64,000 nucleotides of DNA from an uncultured Parabacteroides sp. (GTDB taxonomy: Bacteria > Bacteroidota > Bacteroidia > Bacteroidales > Tannerellaceae): the NCBI GenBank assembly GCA_910577325.1, contig CAJTMR010000003.1, forward strand, positions 155,851 to 219,850, written 5' to 3'. Each line of letters starts with the position of its first letter. Position 1 is the first letter of the stretch. The notes under the pieces were generated by a model that was given only the letters and a program-made list of their open reading frames with translations, did no database searches and had not been told where the DNA came from. The position numbers and the translations under genes were made by a program. Below are positions 43,667-53,605 of this stretch, in pieces.

Positions 43667-44126
43667 AAATAAGCGTATCGCGCTTTTCCCCGGGACGTTC
43701 GATCCTTTCACGATCGGACACGAATCACTGGTAAGCCGCGGGCTCGAACTGGTGGATGAAATCATTATATCGATCGGTATCAACGATACGAAGCGGACTC
43801 ATTTCTCACTGGAAAAACGGCTGGTGGCGATCCGGGAGCTCTACAAGGACGAACCGCGCGTGCAGGTCATGTCGTACGACTCGCTGACGGTCGACTTCGC
43901 CCAAAAGATGAATGCCGGCTTTATCCTGCGCGGCATTCGTACGGTGAACGATTTCGAATATGAAAAGAGCATAGCCGACGTGAACCGTAAGCTGAGCGGC
44001 ATAGAGACATTTATTCTTTTTACGGAACCGGAACATACGCATATCAGTTCCAGCATTGTGCGGGAACTGCTGCGTTACGGCAAAGATATTTCCCAGTTTG
44101 TACCGAAAGGGACAAACCTATATTAA
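43653..44126 (+). CDS. coaD: Pantetheine-phosphate adenylyltransferase
   Basis: A 157-residue enzyme joining ATP and 4'-phosphopantetheine to make dephospho-CoA, the penultimate step of coenzyme A synthesis. The nucleotidyltransferase motif is FPGTFDPFTIGHESLV near residue 14 (T/HxGH type), LRGIRTVNDFEYEK near 90 binds substrate, and THISSSIVRELLRYG near 130 is the ISSS motif. The start overlaps the topoisomerase end by 14 bp, so the two are probably coupled. Confidence 0.95.
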   Translation: MSSIENKRIALFPGTFDPFTIGHESLVSRGLELVDEIIISIGINDTKRTHFSLEKRLVAIRELYKDEPRVQVMSYDSLTVDFAQKMNAGFILRGIRTVNDFEYEKSIADVNRKLSGIETFILFTEPEHTHISSSIVRELLRYGKDISQFVPKGTNLY

Positions 44127-44138
44127 AAAAACAGAACA

Positions 44139-45731
44139 ATGAAACGAATTTTCCTGCCACTCCTTATATTGAGTGTGTTTGCCGCTTCGATGTCGGCACA
44201 GCGTGGTAACAATACGGATGCCCGAAAGCTCCAGTTGGCTTTGTATGCCATTTCCAATTTATATGTGGATTCTACAAGCGAAACAAAGTTGGTAGAAGAT
44301 GCGATTGTCGGCATGCTGGAGAAGCTGGACCCGCATTCTACATATACGGACCCGGAAGAGACAAAAGAGATGACAGAACCATTGCAGGGCAACTTCGACG
44401 GGATCGGCATCCAATTCAATATGCTGACGGATACCTTATATGTCATCCAGGTAATTCCCGGCGGACCTTCCGAGAAGGTCGGTCTGATGGCAGGCGACCG
44501 TATCATCATGGTAGACGATACGCTGATTGCAGGCGTCAAGATGAAGAATACGGATGTGATGAAACGTCTTCGCGGCCCCAAAAATACGCAAGTACGGGTA
44601 AAGGTATTGCGCAATAAGGTTCCGGATCTGATCGAGTTCAAGATCACACGCGGAAAGATTCCGGTATACAGCCTCGATGCCGCTTATATGGCGGATAAGA
44701 CGACCGGATACATCAAGCTGAACCGCTTTGCCGCTTCATCGGCCGACGAGTTCCGGGGAGCATTGGAGAAACTGAAGGAACAGGGCATGAAGAACCTGAT
44801 CCTCGATTTGCAGGGAAATGGCGGGGGATATCTGAATATCGCGATCGACCTGGCCGACGAGTTCTTGGGCAAAGATAAGCTGATCGTTTACACCGAAGGG
44901 AACAAGCAGCCGCGCGAAGAAGCCAAATCGACTACCCGTGGAGGTTTTGAGGAAGGCCGTTTGGTCGTGCTGGTAGACGAGACATCCGCATCCGCCAGTG
45001 AAATCCTTTCCGGTGCGGTACAGGATTGGGACCGTGGCGTCGTCGTAGGCCGCCGTACGTTCGGAAAAGGATTGGTGCAGAAACCGATCCCGATGCCCGA
45101 CGGTTCGATGATCCGCCTGACGGTTGCCCGCTATTACACCCCGACAGGCCGCTCTATCCAGAAGCCGTATGTAAACGGCAATCAGGAGCAATACAACCAT
45201 GACCTGATCGACCGTTACAACCGGGGTGAGCTGATGAGCGCGGACAGCATCCATTTCCCCGATTCGATGAAATACAATACGCTGGAGACAAAGCGCATCG
45301 TGTATGGCGGCGGGGGCATCATGCCGGATGTATTTATCCCGGTCGACACGTCCCGCTATACGGATTATCACCGTAGCGTGGTGGCCGCGGGCCTCGTGAA
45401 CCGCATCGCCATGAATTATCTGGACCGCCATCGTGCCGAACTGAACAAGGAATATCCGAAGTTCGCCCAATACAAGCAGAACTTCAACGTGACAGACGAG
45501 ATGATGCAGGAACTGGTCGCACTGGCCAAAGACGACAAGATCGAGTTCAACGAAGAACAATACAATCGTTCCAAGCCGCTCATCATGCTCCAGATCAAGG
45601 CACTTATCGCACGCGACCTGTACGACATGGCCGAATACTTCCAGGTCATCAACGATGAGAACGAAAGCTTCCAGGAAGCCTTGCGCCTCATCAACGACGA
45701 ACAGCGGTACGAAAAAGAATTGGGACGGTAA
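44139..45731 (+). CDS. S41-family C-terminal processing protease
   Basis: A 530-residue secreted serine protease. A signal peptide (to MSAQ near residue 21) is followed by an N-terminal helical domain, a PDZ domain at about 85-165 (GNFDGIGIQFNMLTDTLYVI, PSEKVGLMAGDRIIMVD), then the S41 core. Catalytic Ser lies in DETSASASEILSGA near 285 and catalytic Lys in GRRTFGKGLVQ near 312. The extended C-terminal region is usual in Bacteroidetes members. It acts in the periplasm on C-termini of envelope proteins. It starts 12 bp after coaD. Confidence 0.93.
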   Translation: MKRIFLPLLILSVFAASMSAQRGNNTDARKLQLALYAISNLYVDSTSETKLVEDAIVGMLEKLDPHSTYTDPEETKEMTEPLQGNFDGIGIQFNMLTDTLYVIQVIPGGPSEKVGLMAGDRIIMVDDTLIAGVKMKNTDVMKRLRGPKNTQVRVKVLRNKVPDLIEFKITRGKIPVYSLDAAYMADKTTGYIKLNRFAASSADEFRGALEKLKEQGMKNLILDLQGNGGGYLNIAIDLADEFLGKDKLIVYTEGNKQPREEAKSTTRGGFEEGRLVVLVDETSASASEILSGAVQDWDRGVVVGRRTFGKGLVQKPIPMPDGSMIRLTVARYYTPTGRSIQKPYVNGNQEQYNHDLIDRYNRGELMSADSIHFPDSMKYNTLETKRIVYGGGGIMPDVFIPVDTSRYTDYHRSVVAAGLVNRIAMNYLDRHRAELNKEYPKFAQYKQNFNVTDEMMQELVALAKDDKIEFNEEQYNRSKPLIMLQIKALIARDLYDMAEYFQVINDENESFQEALRLINDEQRYEKELGR

Positions 45732-45746
45732 ACACAAATTTAGTTT

Positions 45747-46277
45747 ATGTACTGGACACTTTTTCTGACATTCGTCAAAATAGGGACTTTCACTATCGGG
45801 GGGGGATATGCAATGCTGCCCCTGATACAGCGCGAAGTGGTAGATAAAGGATGGCTTTCGAAAGAAGACTTTATCGACCTCTTCTCCGTAGCCCAATCCT
45901 TGCCCGGCATCTTTGCCGTGAACATCTCTATTTTTGTAGGATATAAACTGAAAAGAGTGCCGGGTGGCGTTGTTTGTGCTTTGGGAAGCATCCTTCCTTC
46001 CTTTTTCATCATATTGGCCATCGCTCTGTTCTTCACACAGGTGCAGGACAATATATGGGTGGAAAAAGCATTCAAAGGACTGCGCCCGGCGGTTGTCGCC
46101 CTGATTGCCGTGCCTTGCCTGACAACGGCACGTTCGATCAAGATGAGCTACAAAGAACTGATTATCCCTATCGCCGCCGCACTGCTGATCTGGCTGGGAG
46201 GATTGTCTCCCGTGTGGGTCATTCTGGCGGCCATCATAGGAGGACTTGTTTACGGACTGAAAATAAAGAAAGACTGA
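45747..46277 (+). CDS. Chromate transporter-family protein, first half-size subunit
   Basis: A 176-residue protein of the CHR family with the signature FVKIGTFTIGGGYAMLPLIQ near residue 10 and QSLPGIFAVNISIFVGYKL near 50, and about five to six hydrophobic segments. Short-chain CHR proteins function as pairs encoded side by side with opposite membrane topology. The second member starts 2 bp later. Known pairs export chromate; the natural substrate here is not certain. Confidence 0.88.
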   Translation: MYWTLFLTFVKIGTFTIGGGYAMLPLIQREVVDKGWLSKEDFIDLFSVAQSLPGIFAVNISIFVGYKLKRVPGGVVCALGSILPSFFIILAIALFFTQVQDNIWVEKAFKGLRPAVVALIAVPCLTTARSIKMSYKELIIPIAAALLIWLGGLSPVWVILAAIIGGLVYGLKIKKD

Positions 46278-46278
46278 T

Positions 46279-46830
46279 ATGATCTGGTTGCAATTATTCT
46301 ATGTATATCTGAAAATCGGGATATTCGGTTTCGGTGGCGGCTATGCGATGCTCTCCCTGATACAGGCGGACGTGGTGGACCGCTACGGATGGATCTCGTC
46401 GCAGGAATTTACGGATATCGTCGCCATCTCGCAGATGACCCCCGGGCCGATCGGGATCAACAGCGCCACTTATATCGGATATACAGCCATCCACAATGCC
46501 GGCTATTCGCCCGCGATAGCCGTATTAGGCTCCTGCCTGACGACATTCGCCGTCTGCCTGCCCTCTTTCCTGTTAGTGCTGGCCATCTCATACGCCTTTG
46601 CCAAATTCAGGAACAACAAATATGTGGCGGCCGCGTTCTACGGGCTTCGTCCGGCTACGGTCGGCCTGATTGCGGCGGCGGCTTTGCTATTGATGAATAG
46701 CGAGAACTTCATCGACTATAAAAGTTTCCTGATCTTCGGGGCTGCGTTTATCCTTACCTGGAAGTTCAAGATCAACCCGATCCTGATGATCATCCTGGCA
46801 GGGATTGCCGGGATTGCTCTCTATTGGTAA
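46279..46830 (+). CDS. Chromate transporter-family protein, second half-size subunit
   Basis: A 183-residue CHR protein with FGFGGGYAMLSLIQADVVDR near residue 14 and SQMTPGPIGINSATYIGYT near 52, five to six hydrophobic segments, and a C-terminal VGLIAAAALLLM stretch. It pairs with the gene ending 2 bp upstream. Divergence from its partner is what is expected of an antiparallel two-subunit transporter. Confidence 0.88.
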   Translation: MIWLQLFYVYLKIGIFGFGGGYAMLSLIQADVVDRYGWISSQEFTDIVAISQMTPGPIGINSATYIGYTAIHNAGYSPAIAVLGSCLTTFAVCLPSFLLVLAISYAFAKFRNNKYVAAAFYGLRPATVGLIAAAALLLMNSENFIDYKSFLIFGAAFILTWKFKINPILMIILAGIAGIALYW

Positions 46831-46943
46831 GTTTCACCGCAAAAGTCAGGACTTTCGCTCGCAAAACACCCTTATTCCAAGTCTGGCTTTCATCGATAGA
46901 AATCCCCCCTTTGTCGAGGAAACGATCCTCTTTTTCTAATCCG

Positions 46944-46975
46944 GTTGTATAGGCTTTCATCCTGTTGTAGTTTTG
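46944..46975 (+). promoter_or_regulatory. Promoter of the efflux operon
   Basis: GTTG at 46944-46947 (one mismatch to TTTG) and TAGTTTTG at 46968-46975 are 20 bp apart, fitting the -33/-7 consensus. The transcript would begin near 46982, about 42 nt before the TolC-family start. Confidence 0.5.
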
Positions 46976-47023
46976 CTTTCGTAAAAAGGTAAAAAGATTG
47001 TCAGGTTACAAAACGAAAGCATC

Positions 47024-48379
47024 ATGAAACAGATTTCTTCCATACTCCTCTCCTGCCTGCTTCTCCTGCCCGCCGGGATGAAAGCGGAGGAAGACGCCCC
47101 CAAGCAATGGACGCTTCGCGATTGCATCGATTACGCGTTGGAGCACAACATCTCCATCCAGCGGAACCGCATCAGCGTAGAAAGTGCACAAGAAGACGTA
47201 AAGACAGCCAAGGCGGATTTCCTGCCCTCCCTGAGCGGAAACATCAGCCAGCGTGTCGTCAACCGTCCGAACAGCGCAAGCGGTACGATCATCAGCGGCG
47301 ATAACATCACGACAAGCGAAAGCAAGACTTCATACAACGGCAGCTACGGCATCGACGCCAACTGGACCGTATATAACGGCAGCAAACGGCTGAACACCGT
47401 CAAGCAGCAGAAACTGAACAACCGCATCGCCGAACTGAGCATGGACGAAAGCGAAAACTCGATCGAAGAAAGTGTCACCCAATTGTACGTACAGATCCTC
47501 TACTCCGCCGAAGCGGTCAAAGTAAACGAATCGACACTTGAAGTAAGCCGGAAAGAGTTTGAACGGGGACAAGAATTATTCAACGTCGGCAGTATCGCCT
47601 CGAGCGACCTCGCCCAACTGGAAGCGCAGGTAAGCAGCGACAACTACCAGTTGGTGACCTCCCAAGCCACCCTACAGGATTACAAGTTGCAACTGAAACA
47701 GTTATTGGAACTGGACGGGGACATCGAAATGGATCTCTACCTCCCGCAACTGAGCGACAGCAACGTCCTGATCCCGCTTCCCGCAAAAGACGATGTCTAC
47801 AGCACCGCCCTCAGCCTCCGTCCCGAAATAGAAGCCGGAAAGCTGAACGTGGAAACCTCGGACCTGAGCATCAAGATGGCACGCGCAGGCTACCTCCCGA
47901 CCTTGAGCCTCAGCGCAGGTATCGGAAGCACGAATGCCAACGGCAACGACTTCAGCTTCAGCGAACAGGTCAAACGGAACTGGAACAACTCGCTGGGGCT
48001 GACCCTCAGCATCCCGATCTTCGACAAACGGCAGACGAAAAGCTCCATCAACAAGGCGAAGTTGCAAAAGCAGACCAGCCAACTGGACCTGCTGGACAAC
48101 CAGAAAACGCTCTATAAAACGATCGAAAGCCTCTGGCTGGCCGCCAACAGCGCACAACAGCAATATGTGGCAGCAGCCCGGAAGTTGAAGAGTACGGAGA
48201 CCAGCTACTCCCTCGTCAGCGAACAGTTCAATGTCGGCATGAAAAATACGGTAGAACTGCTCACAGAGAAAAACAACCTCCTGAACGCACAGCAGGAAAC
48301 GCTCCAGGCCAAATACACGGCCATACTGAACGCCGGTTTGTTGCGCTTCTATCAAGGAGAAGAGATCAATTTATTCTGA
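47024..48379 (+). CDS. TolC-family outer-membrane efflux protein
   Basis: A 451-residue protein with a signal peptide (to GMKA near residue 22) and two repeats of the OEP domain. WTLRDCIDYALEHNISIQRN starts the first, and the long helices with LYVQILYSAEAVKVNESTLE and QYVAAARKLKSTETSYSLVS are the coiled-coil tunnel helices. It forms the outer-membrane channel for the adaptor and ABC transporter encoded downstream. The gene order TolC, MacA, MacB-ATPase, MacB-permease is typical of Bacteroidetes. Confidence 0.92.
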   Translation: MKQISSILLSCLLLLPAGMKAEEDAPKQWTLRDCIDYALEHNISIQRNRISVESAQEDVKTAKADFLPSLSGNISQRVVNRPNSASGTIISGDNITTSESKTSYNGSYGIDANWTVYNGSKRLNTVKQQKLNNRIAELSMDESENSIEESVTQLYVQILYSAEAVKVNESTLEVSRKEFERGQELFNVGSIASSDLAQLEAQVSSDNYQLVTSQATLQDYKLQLKQLLELDGDIEMDLYLPQLSDSNVLIPLPAKDDVYSTALSLRPEIEAGKLNVETSDLSIKMARAGYLPTLSLSAGIGSTNANGNDFSFSEQVKRNWNNSLGLTLSIPIFDKRQTKSSINKAKLQKQTSQLDLLDNQKTLYKTIESLWLAANSAQQQYVAAARKLKSTETSYSLVSEQFNVGMKNTVELLTEKNNLLNAQQETLQAKYTAILNAGLLRFYQGEEINLF

Positions 48380-48473
48380 AACTCTTTTTGTTTCGGTCCC
48401 CGCTTCGATCCACTCCGGCAGGGACCCCACAAAAGGAACCGCTATCAAAGAAGAAATAAAAACAGATAAAGAT

Positions 48474-49703
48474 ATGAACAACAAGAAACTAATCATCTGT
48501 ATAGTAGGCGTACTGACCGTAGCCGGCGGCATCTGGCTCTTCACTGGCAAAACGTCGAAAGGCGGTATCCGGCTCGAAACCGCCAAAGCAGGCCGCAGTT
48601 CCATCTCGAACACGGTAACGGCAACCGGGACAGTCGAACCGGTAACGGAAGTCGAAGTCGGCACGCAAGTATCCGGCATCATCGACAAGTTGTATGCCGA
48701 CTACAACGACGTGGTCAAAGCAGGGCAGTTGATCGCCGAAATGGACAAGGTAAACCTGAAAGCCGAACTCGCTTCCGCCGAGGCACAGTTGGCAAGCAGC
48801 AAGAGCGAATACGAGTACCAACAGAAGAATTACGCCCGCAACAAGATCCTCTTCGAAAAGAAGCTGATCAGCGATGCGGACTACGAAACGTCCACTTACA
48901 ACTACGAGAAGGCAAAAGCCGCCTATGAACAGAACCAGGCGGCAATGGTCAAGGTGAAACGTAACCTCGAATATGCGACGATCACCAGCCCGATCGATGG
49001 CGTCGTGATCAACCGCGCTGTTGAAGAAGGGCAGACGGTAGCCGCCGGCTTCGAGACCCCGACCCTGTTCACTATCGCCGCCGACCTGACCAAGATGCAG
49101 GTGATCGCCGATGTGGACGAAGCCGATATAGGCAACGTGGAAAACGGGCAACGCGTCTCCTTCACCGTCGACGCCTACCCGAACGACGTATTCGAAGGCA
49201 CGGTCATGCAGATCCGCCTCGGCGACAGCGAAAGCAACAGTTCCACTTCCGCCTCGACCTCGACGGTCGTCACCTACGAAGTGGTGATATCAGCCGACAA
49301 TCCCGACCTGAAGCTGAAACCCCGCCTGACAGCCAACGTGACGATCTTCACGTTGGAACGCGACAACGTGCTGACAGTCCCGACCAAATCGCTCCGCTTC
49401 GTGCCGGACGCACAGATATTGGCACAAATAGGCTACATCGTCTCTGAAGCCGGCAAGGAAGCCCTTGCCGGGAAACGTCTCGTATGGATCAAGGACGGGC
49501 AGGAGCTGAAACCGAAAGCCGTTACCGTCGGTTCCACCAGCGGAAACATGATCGAGATCACCGACGGCCTGAACGAAGGCGAAGAATTGGCTGTCGATTT
49601 CGAAGCCTCCTCCGTAGCTCCGGCAATCGAAGCCGAGACGGAAAGAAGCCCGTTCATGCCAGGCCCTCCGGGAAGCAACAAGAACAAAAAGAATGCGAAG
49701 TAG
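48474..49703 (+). CDS. Periplasmic adaptor of a MacAB-type efflux pump
   Basis: A 409-residue membrane-fusion protein. One N-terminal helix (LIICIVGVLTVAGGIWLF) anchors it. The lipoyl halves are VEVGTQVSGIIDKLYADYND near residue 60 and ITSPIDGVVINRAVEEGQTV near 165, with a coiled-coil hairpin between and beta-barrel domains after (DADIGNVENGQRVSF-like segment near 220). It links the ABC transporter in the inner membrane to the TolC-family protein. It ends 4 bp before the ATPase ATG at 49708. Confidence 0.9.
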   Translation: MNNKKLIICIVGVLTVAGGIWLFTGKTSKGGIRLETAKAGRSSISNTVTATGTVEPVTEVEVGTQVSGIIDKLYADYNDVVKAGQLIAEMDKVNLKAELASAEAQLASSKSEYEYQQKNYARNKILFEKKLISDADYETSTYNYEKAKAAYEQNQAAMVKVKRNLEYATITSPIDGVVINRAVEEGQTVAAGFETPTLFTIAADLTKMQVIADVDEADIGNVENGQRVSFTVDAYPNDVFEGTVMQIRLGDSESNSSTSASTSTVVTYEVVISADNPDLKLKPRLTANVTIFTLERDNVLTVPTKSLRFVPDAQILAQIGYIVSEAGKEALAGKRLVWIKDGQELKPKAVTVGSTSGNMIEITDGLNEGEELAVDFEASSVAPAIEAETERSPFMPGPPGSNKNKKNAK

Positions 49704-49707
49704 GAAT

Positions 49708-50451
49708 ATGAAAGAGATAATCAAATTAGATAACATCAAGCGCGACTTCAAGGTCGGAGACGAAACGGTCCATGCCTTACGTGGCGTCTCCTTCACGATC
49801 TACGAAGGCGAGTTTGTCACCATCATGGGGACATCCGGCTCAGGGAAGAGCACCCTGCTGAACACGTTAGGTTGCCTGGACACACCGACCAGCGGGGAAT
49901 ATTACCTCGACGGCACATCGGTCCGCACGATGGGAAAGAACGCCCGCGCAACCCTGCGTAACCGCAAGATCGGGTTCGTCTTCCAGAACTATAACCTGCT
50001 GCCTAAGACAACAGCGGTCGAGAACGTGGAGCTGCCCCTGATGTACAACCCGTCCTACAGCGCAGCCGAACGACACAAGAAAGCAGTCGAGTCGCTGGTT
50101 GCCGTAGGTCTGGGCAACCGCCTGATGCATAAAAGCAACCAAATGTCCGGCGGACAGATGCAACGCGTCGCCATCGCCCGGGCACTGGTAAACGATCCCG
50201 CCGTCATCCTCGCCGATGAAGCGACCGGAAACCTCGATACCCGTACCTCCTTCGAGATACTGGTTCTTTTCCAGAAACTGTATGCCGAGGGACGCACCAT
50301 CATATTCGTGACCCACAACCCGGAGATCGCCCAGTACAGCAGCCGCAACATCACGCTGCGCGACGGGCACGTCACCTCCGACACAGTCAACCGGAACATC
50401 CTGAACGCGGCAGAAGCGTTGGCGCAACTGCCGAAAATTCATAATTCATAA
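49708..50451 (+). CDS. MacB/LolD-type ABC transporter ATPase
   Basis: A 247-residue ATPase. Walker A is GTSGSGKST near residue 40, the Q-loop is FVFQNYNLLP near 88, the signature is MSGGQMQRVAIARAL near 145, Walker B is VILADEATGNLDT near 167, and the switch His is in IFVTHNPE near 202. The ATG at 49708 is preferred because a ribosome-binding-like TAGGAA precedes it and the earlier in-frame ATG lies inside the adaptor gene. It powers the permease encoded next. Confidence 0.93.
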   Translation: MKEIIKLDNIKRDFKVGDETVHALRGVSFTIYEGEFVTIMGTSGSGKSTLLNTLGCLDTPTSGEYYLDGTSVRTMGKNARATLRNRKIGFVFQNYNLLPKTTAVENVELPLMYNPSYSAAERHKKAVESLVAVGLGNRLMHKSNQMSGGQMQRVAIARALVNDPAVILADEATGNLDTRTSFEILVLFQKLYAEGRTIIFVTHNPEIAQYSSRNITLRDGHVTSDTVNRNILNAAEALAQLPKIHNS

Positions 50452-50458
50452 ATCATAA

Positions 50459-51679
50459 ATGAACACAACAAACCTAATAAAAATAGCCGTCCGGGCACTC
50501 GCCAACAACAAGTTGCGCGGTTTCCTCACGATGTTGGGCATCATTATCGGCGTGGCCTCCGTGATCACGATGCTCGCCATCGGACAAGGCTCGAAACGAA
50601 GCATACAGGCCCAGATCAGCGAGATGGGTTCCAACATGATCATGATACATCCGGGGGCCGACATGCGTGGCGGTGTCCGGCAGGATGCCTCCGCGATGGA
50701 AACCCTGAAACTACAGGATTACAAAGACATTGTAGACGAAACACGCTTTGTCTCTGCCGTCTCTCCCTCGGTCAACAGCAGCGGACAGGCGATCTATGGC
50801 GCCAACAACGCCCCGACCACAGTCTACGGCATCAGTCCCGACTACTTGGAGATACGACGCTACAAAGTCGAGGACGGCGACATGTTCACCGAACAAGACA
50901 TCCAGACGGCCGCCAAAGTATGCGTGGTCGGCAAGACCGTCGTCGATAACCTCTTCCCCGACGGCAGCAACCCGGTAGGCAAGATCGTACGTTTTCAGAA
51001 ATTACCTTTCCGCATCGTAGGCGTGCTGGAAAGCAAAGGATACAACAGCATGGGAATGGACCAGGACGACCTAATCTTAGCTCCATACACAACTATTCAG
51101 AAAAAGGTCCTGGCCATCACCCATCTGCAAGGCATTACCTGTTCGGCCCTCAAGGAGGAATACACCGACCAGGCCATCGACGAGATTACCGAAATACTCC
51201 GCCGCAACCATAAGTTGAAGGAAAGTGACGATGATGATTTTACCATCCGTAGTCAGCAGGAGTTGAGCACGATGTTGACAAGCACTACGGATATGATGAC
51301 CGTGCTGTTGGCGGCTGTGGCGGGTATTTCGCTCCTCGTAGGCGGTATAGGAATTATGAATATCATGTACGTCAGCGTGACGGAACGTACACGCGAAATC
51401 GGCCTCCGTATGAGTATCGGGGCAAAAGGCATCGACATCCTGGCACAGTTCCTGATCGAGTCCATCCTGATCAGTGTGACAGGCGGTGTGATAGGTGTAG
51501 TCTTTGGAGTGAGCGCAGCCCTTGTCGTGAACGGAGTCGCCCACTTTCCGATCTACATCCAGCCCTGGAGCGTCATCCTGTCGTTTGCCGTCTGTACCGT
51601 CACCGGCGTATTCTTCGGATGGTATCCGGCCAAAAAGGCGGCACAGCTCGACCCGATAGAGGCCATAAGGTATGAATAA
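50459..51679 (+). CDS. MacB-type ABC transporter permease (FtsX domain)
   Basis: A 406-residue permease with the usual four helices: one at the N-terminus (FLTMLGIIIGVASVITML) and three near the C-terminus within the FtsX domain (AVAGISLLVGGIGIMNIMYV, then VTGGVIGVVFGVSAALVV). A ~220-residue periplasmic MacB_PCD domain lies between. GLRMSIGAKGIDILAQFLIE is the coupling helix region. In contrast to E. coli MacB, ATPase and permease are separate genes here. Export substrates could be antimicrobial compounds, lipoproteins or peptides. Confidence 0.92.
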   Translation: MNTTNLIKIAVRALANNKLRGFLTMLGIIIGVASVITMLAIGQGSKRSIQAQISEMGSNMIMIHPGADMRGGVRQDASAMETLKLQDYKDIVDETRFVSAVSPSVNSSGQAIYGANNAPTTVYGISPDYLEIRRYKVEDGDMFTEQDIQTAAKVCVVGKTVVDNLFPDGSNPVGKIVRFQKLPFRIVGVLESKGYNSMGMDQDDLILAPYTTIQKKVLAITHLQGITCSALKEEYTDQAIDEITEILRRNHKLKESDDDDFTIRSQQELSTMLTSTTDMMTVLLAAVAGISLLVGGIGIMNIMYVSVTERTREIGLRMSIGAKGIDILAQFLIESILISVTGGVIGVVFGVSAALVVNGVAHFPIYIQPWSVILSFAVCTVTGVFFGWYPAKKAAQLDPIEAIRYE

Positions 51680-51772
51680 GCCGGTAAGCGAACAACCAAA
51701 AAGGCAAAAGGATAAGGAAAGAAAGGTAATTATCATAGATAAAAACGACAAAGAATCACTATCTTCGCTCGT

Positions 51773-52849
51773 ATGAAAAACGAATCTGACACACTCGGCC
51801 TCACCACGCCTTCACACCCTCCGTTGAAAGGGATGGGCGGCGTTATACATATCGCAGCCTGGGCCATTCTCTTCGGGCTGCCGTTCTTCTTCACCGGACG
51901 CGAATCGCAGACAGTGACGGTTTTGAGCTATATGCACTCCATAATCGTCCCGCTATCGTTCATGCTGGTATTCTATGCCAACTATTCCGTGCTGATCGAC
52001 CATTTCCTGTTCGCCAAGCGTCCCTGGAAATACTTCCTGTACAATGTCGTGCTGATCGCTTTCGCTATGGGAACCGTCCATCTGCTGTTCCAATTGCTTC
52101 CGCATCCCGAATGGAAACAGCCGAGACCGGAAAGGGAATGGCAGGAGACAGTCGGCTTCTTTATGGTGAACGCCATGCTGTATATGCTGGTGGCAGGGCT
52201 AAGCGTCGCCATCAAGATGACCGGAAGCTGGTATCAGATGGAATCGTCCCGCCAGGAATTGGAGAAAAGCCGTGCCGAAGCAGAATTGCAGAACCTGAAG
52301 AGCCAGTTGAACCCTCATTTTCTCTTCAACACACTGAATAACATCTACAGCCTGATCGCTTTCAGCCCGGAGAGGGCGCAAGAAGCCGTGCACGACCTGA
52401 GCCACCTGCTCCGCTACGTGCTCTACGACAGCAGCCAACCGATGGTTCCGTTGGAAAAGGAACTCGACTTTATCCGGAACTATGTGGAACTGATGCGTAT
52501 ACGCCTACCGGAACATGTAAAACTGACTACCGATATATCGGCAGTCACGTCTGAAACCCAAGTGGCACCTCTCCTTTTCATCTCCCTGATCGAGAATGCT
52601 TTCAAGCATGGGGTAAGCCACAACAAATCCTCTTTTATCGACCTGAAGATTCACCAGGAAGGGACACGGATCGTCTGCTCCATCCGCAACAGCCACTTCC
52701 CGAAAGACAACGGACAGGACAAGAGCGGCTCCGGCATCGGATTGCAGAACCTCAGCAGGCGGTTGGAATTACTGTATCCGTCGCATCATATTTTCACGTA
52801 CGGGCAAAAAGAGGACGAATATGTTTGCCGGTTAGAGTTGCAGGCATAA
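51773..52849 (+). CDS. LytS-type sensor histidine kinase
   Basis: A 358-residue membrane kinase. Four predicted helices span residues about 25-150. The His_kinase domain follows, with the phospho-acceptor His in QLNPHFLFNTLNNIYSLI near 180, then a HATPase domain with the N-box LFISLIENAFKHGV near 265 and glycine box SGIGLQNLSRRLELLY near 322. It lacks a periplasmic sensor domain, so the signal is probably membrane-borne. It lies directly after the MacAB pump and before its response regulator, suggesting that the pair controls the pump. Confidence 0.93.
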   Translation: MKNESDTLGLTTPSHPPLKGMGGVIHIAAWAILFGLPFFFTGRESQTVTVLSYMHSIIVPLSFMLVFYANYSVLIDHFLFAKRPWKYFLYNVVLIAFAMGTVHLLFQLLPHPEWKQPRPEREWQETVGFFMVNAMLYMLVAGLSVAIKMTGSWYQMESSRQELEKSRAEAELQNLKSQLNPHFLFNTLNNIYSLIAFSPERAQEAVHDLSHLLRYVLYDSSQPMVPLEKELDFIRNYVELMRIRLPEHVKLTTDISAVTSETQVAPLLFISLIENAFKHGVSHNKSSFIDLKIHQEGTRIVCSIRNSHFPKDNGQDKSGSGIGLQNLSRRLELLYPSHHIFTYGQKEDEYVCRLELQA

Positions 52850-52891
52850 GGATTTATTGTATTTTTGTCCGGTACATCAATACAACAAATT

Positions 52892-53605
52892 ATGACGTTA
52901 ACGTGTGCAATCATTGATGATGAACCACTGGCCATCAATCTGCTGGAAAATTATGTGAACAAGACTCCGTTCCTCCGCCTCACGGCAAAGTTCAACAGTG
53001 CCCTTGAGGCACTGCCCGTATTGAGCGCCCATCCGGTAGAGTTGCTTTTCCTCGATATCCAGATGCCGGAGCTGAGCGGCATGGAATTCTCGCGGATACT
53101 GGAGGCGGACACCCGCATCATCTTTACAACGGCTTTCGAACAATATGCCCTCGACAGCTACAAGGTGAACGCCCTCGACTATCTGCTGAAACCGATCAGT
53201 TACCCGGATTTCCTCAAAGCGGCCAACAAGGCGTTGCAATGGTACGAGCATATGCAAACGCCTGCGGCAGAGATCGAGTCAATCTTCATCAAGACTGAAT
53301 ATAAACAGGTACAAGTCGAACTGCGCAAGATACTCTACATCGAAGGGCTGAAAGATTATGTCAAGATATTCGTCGAGGACGAACCGCATCCTATCCTTTC
53401 ACTGATGAGCATGAAGTCACTGGAAGAGATGCTGCCGGCCAGCCGCTTCATCCGTGTGCACCGTTCCTTTATCGTACAGCCGGAAAAGATCAAGGTGATC
53501 GAACGGAACCGGATCGTGTTCGGAAAAGAATATATCCCGATCTCCGACAACTACAAACCGAAGTTCACCGAGTTCCTGACACAGCGGTCACTTAATTTCA
53601 GTTGA
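52892..53605 (+). CDS. LytTR-family response regulator
   Basis: A 237-residue regulator from the ATG at 52892 (MTLTCAIIDDEPLAINLLEN); an upstream in-frame TTG is disfavoured. The receiver domain has the acceptor Asp in LLFLDIQMPELSGMEF near residue 54 and the switch Lys in LDYLLKPISYP near 104. A LytTR DNA-binding domain (about 135-235; YIEGLKDYVKIFV, RFIRVHRSFIV) follows. It probably binds direct repeats upstream of target genes. Its 3' end overlaps the convergent carboxypeptidase gene by 18 bp. Confidence 0.94.
   Translation: MTLTCAIIDDEPLAINLLENYVNKTPFLRLTAKFNSALEALPVLSAHPVELLFLDIQMPELSGMEFSRILEADTRIIFTTAFEQYALDSYKVNALDYLLKPISYPDFLKAANKALQWYEHMQTPAAEIESIFIKTEYKQVQVELRKILYIEGLKDYVKIFVEDEPHPILSLMSMKSLEEMLPASRFIRVHRSFIVQPEKIKVIERNRIVFGKEYIPISDNYKPKFTEFLTQRSLNFS

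Noticed and set aside
44736..45896. Long minus-strand frame opposite the S41 protease and chromate transporter genes
   Set aside because: It is antisense to strongly supported genes and lacks any domain; long antisense frames are usual in GC-richer coding DNA.
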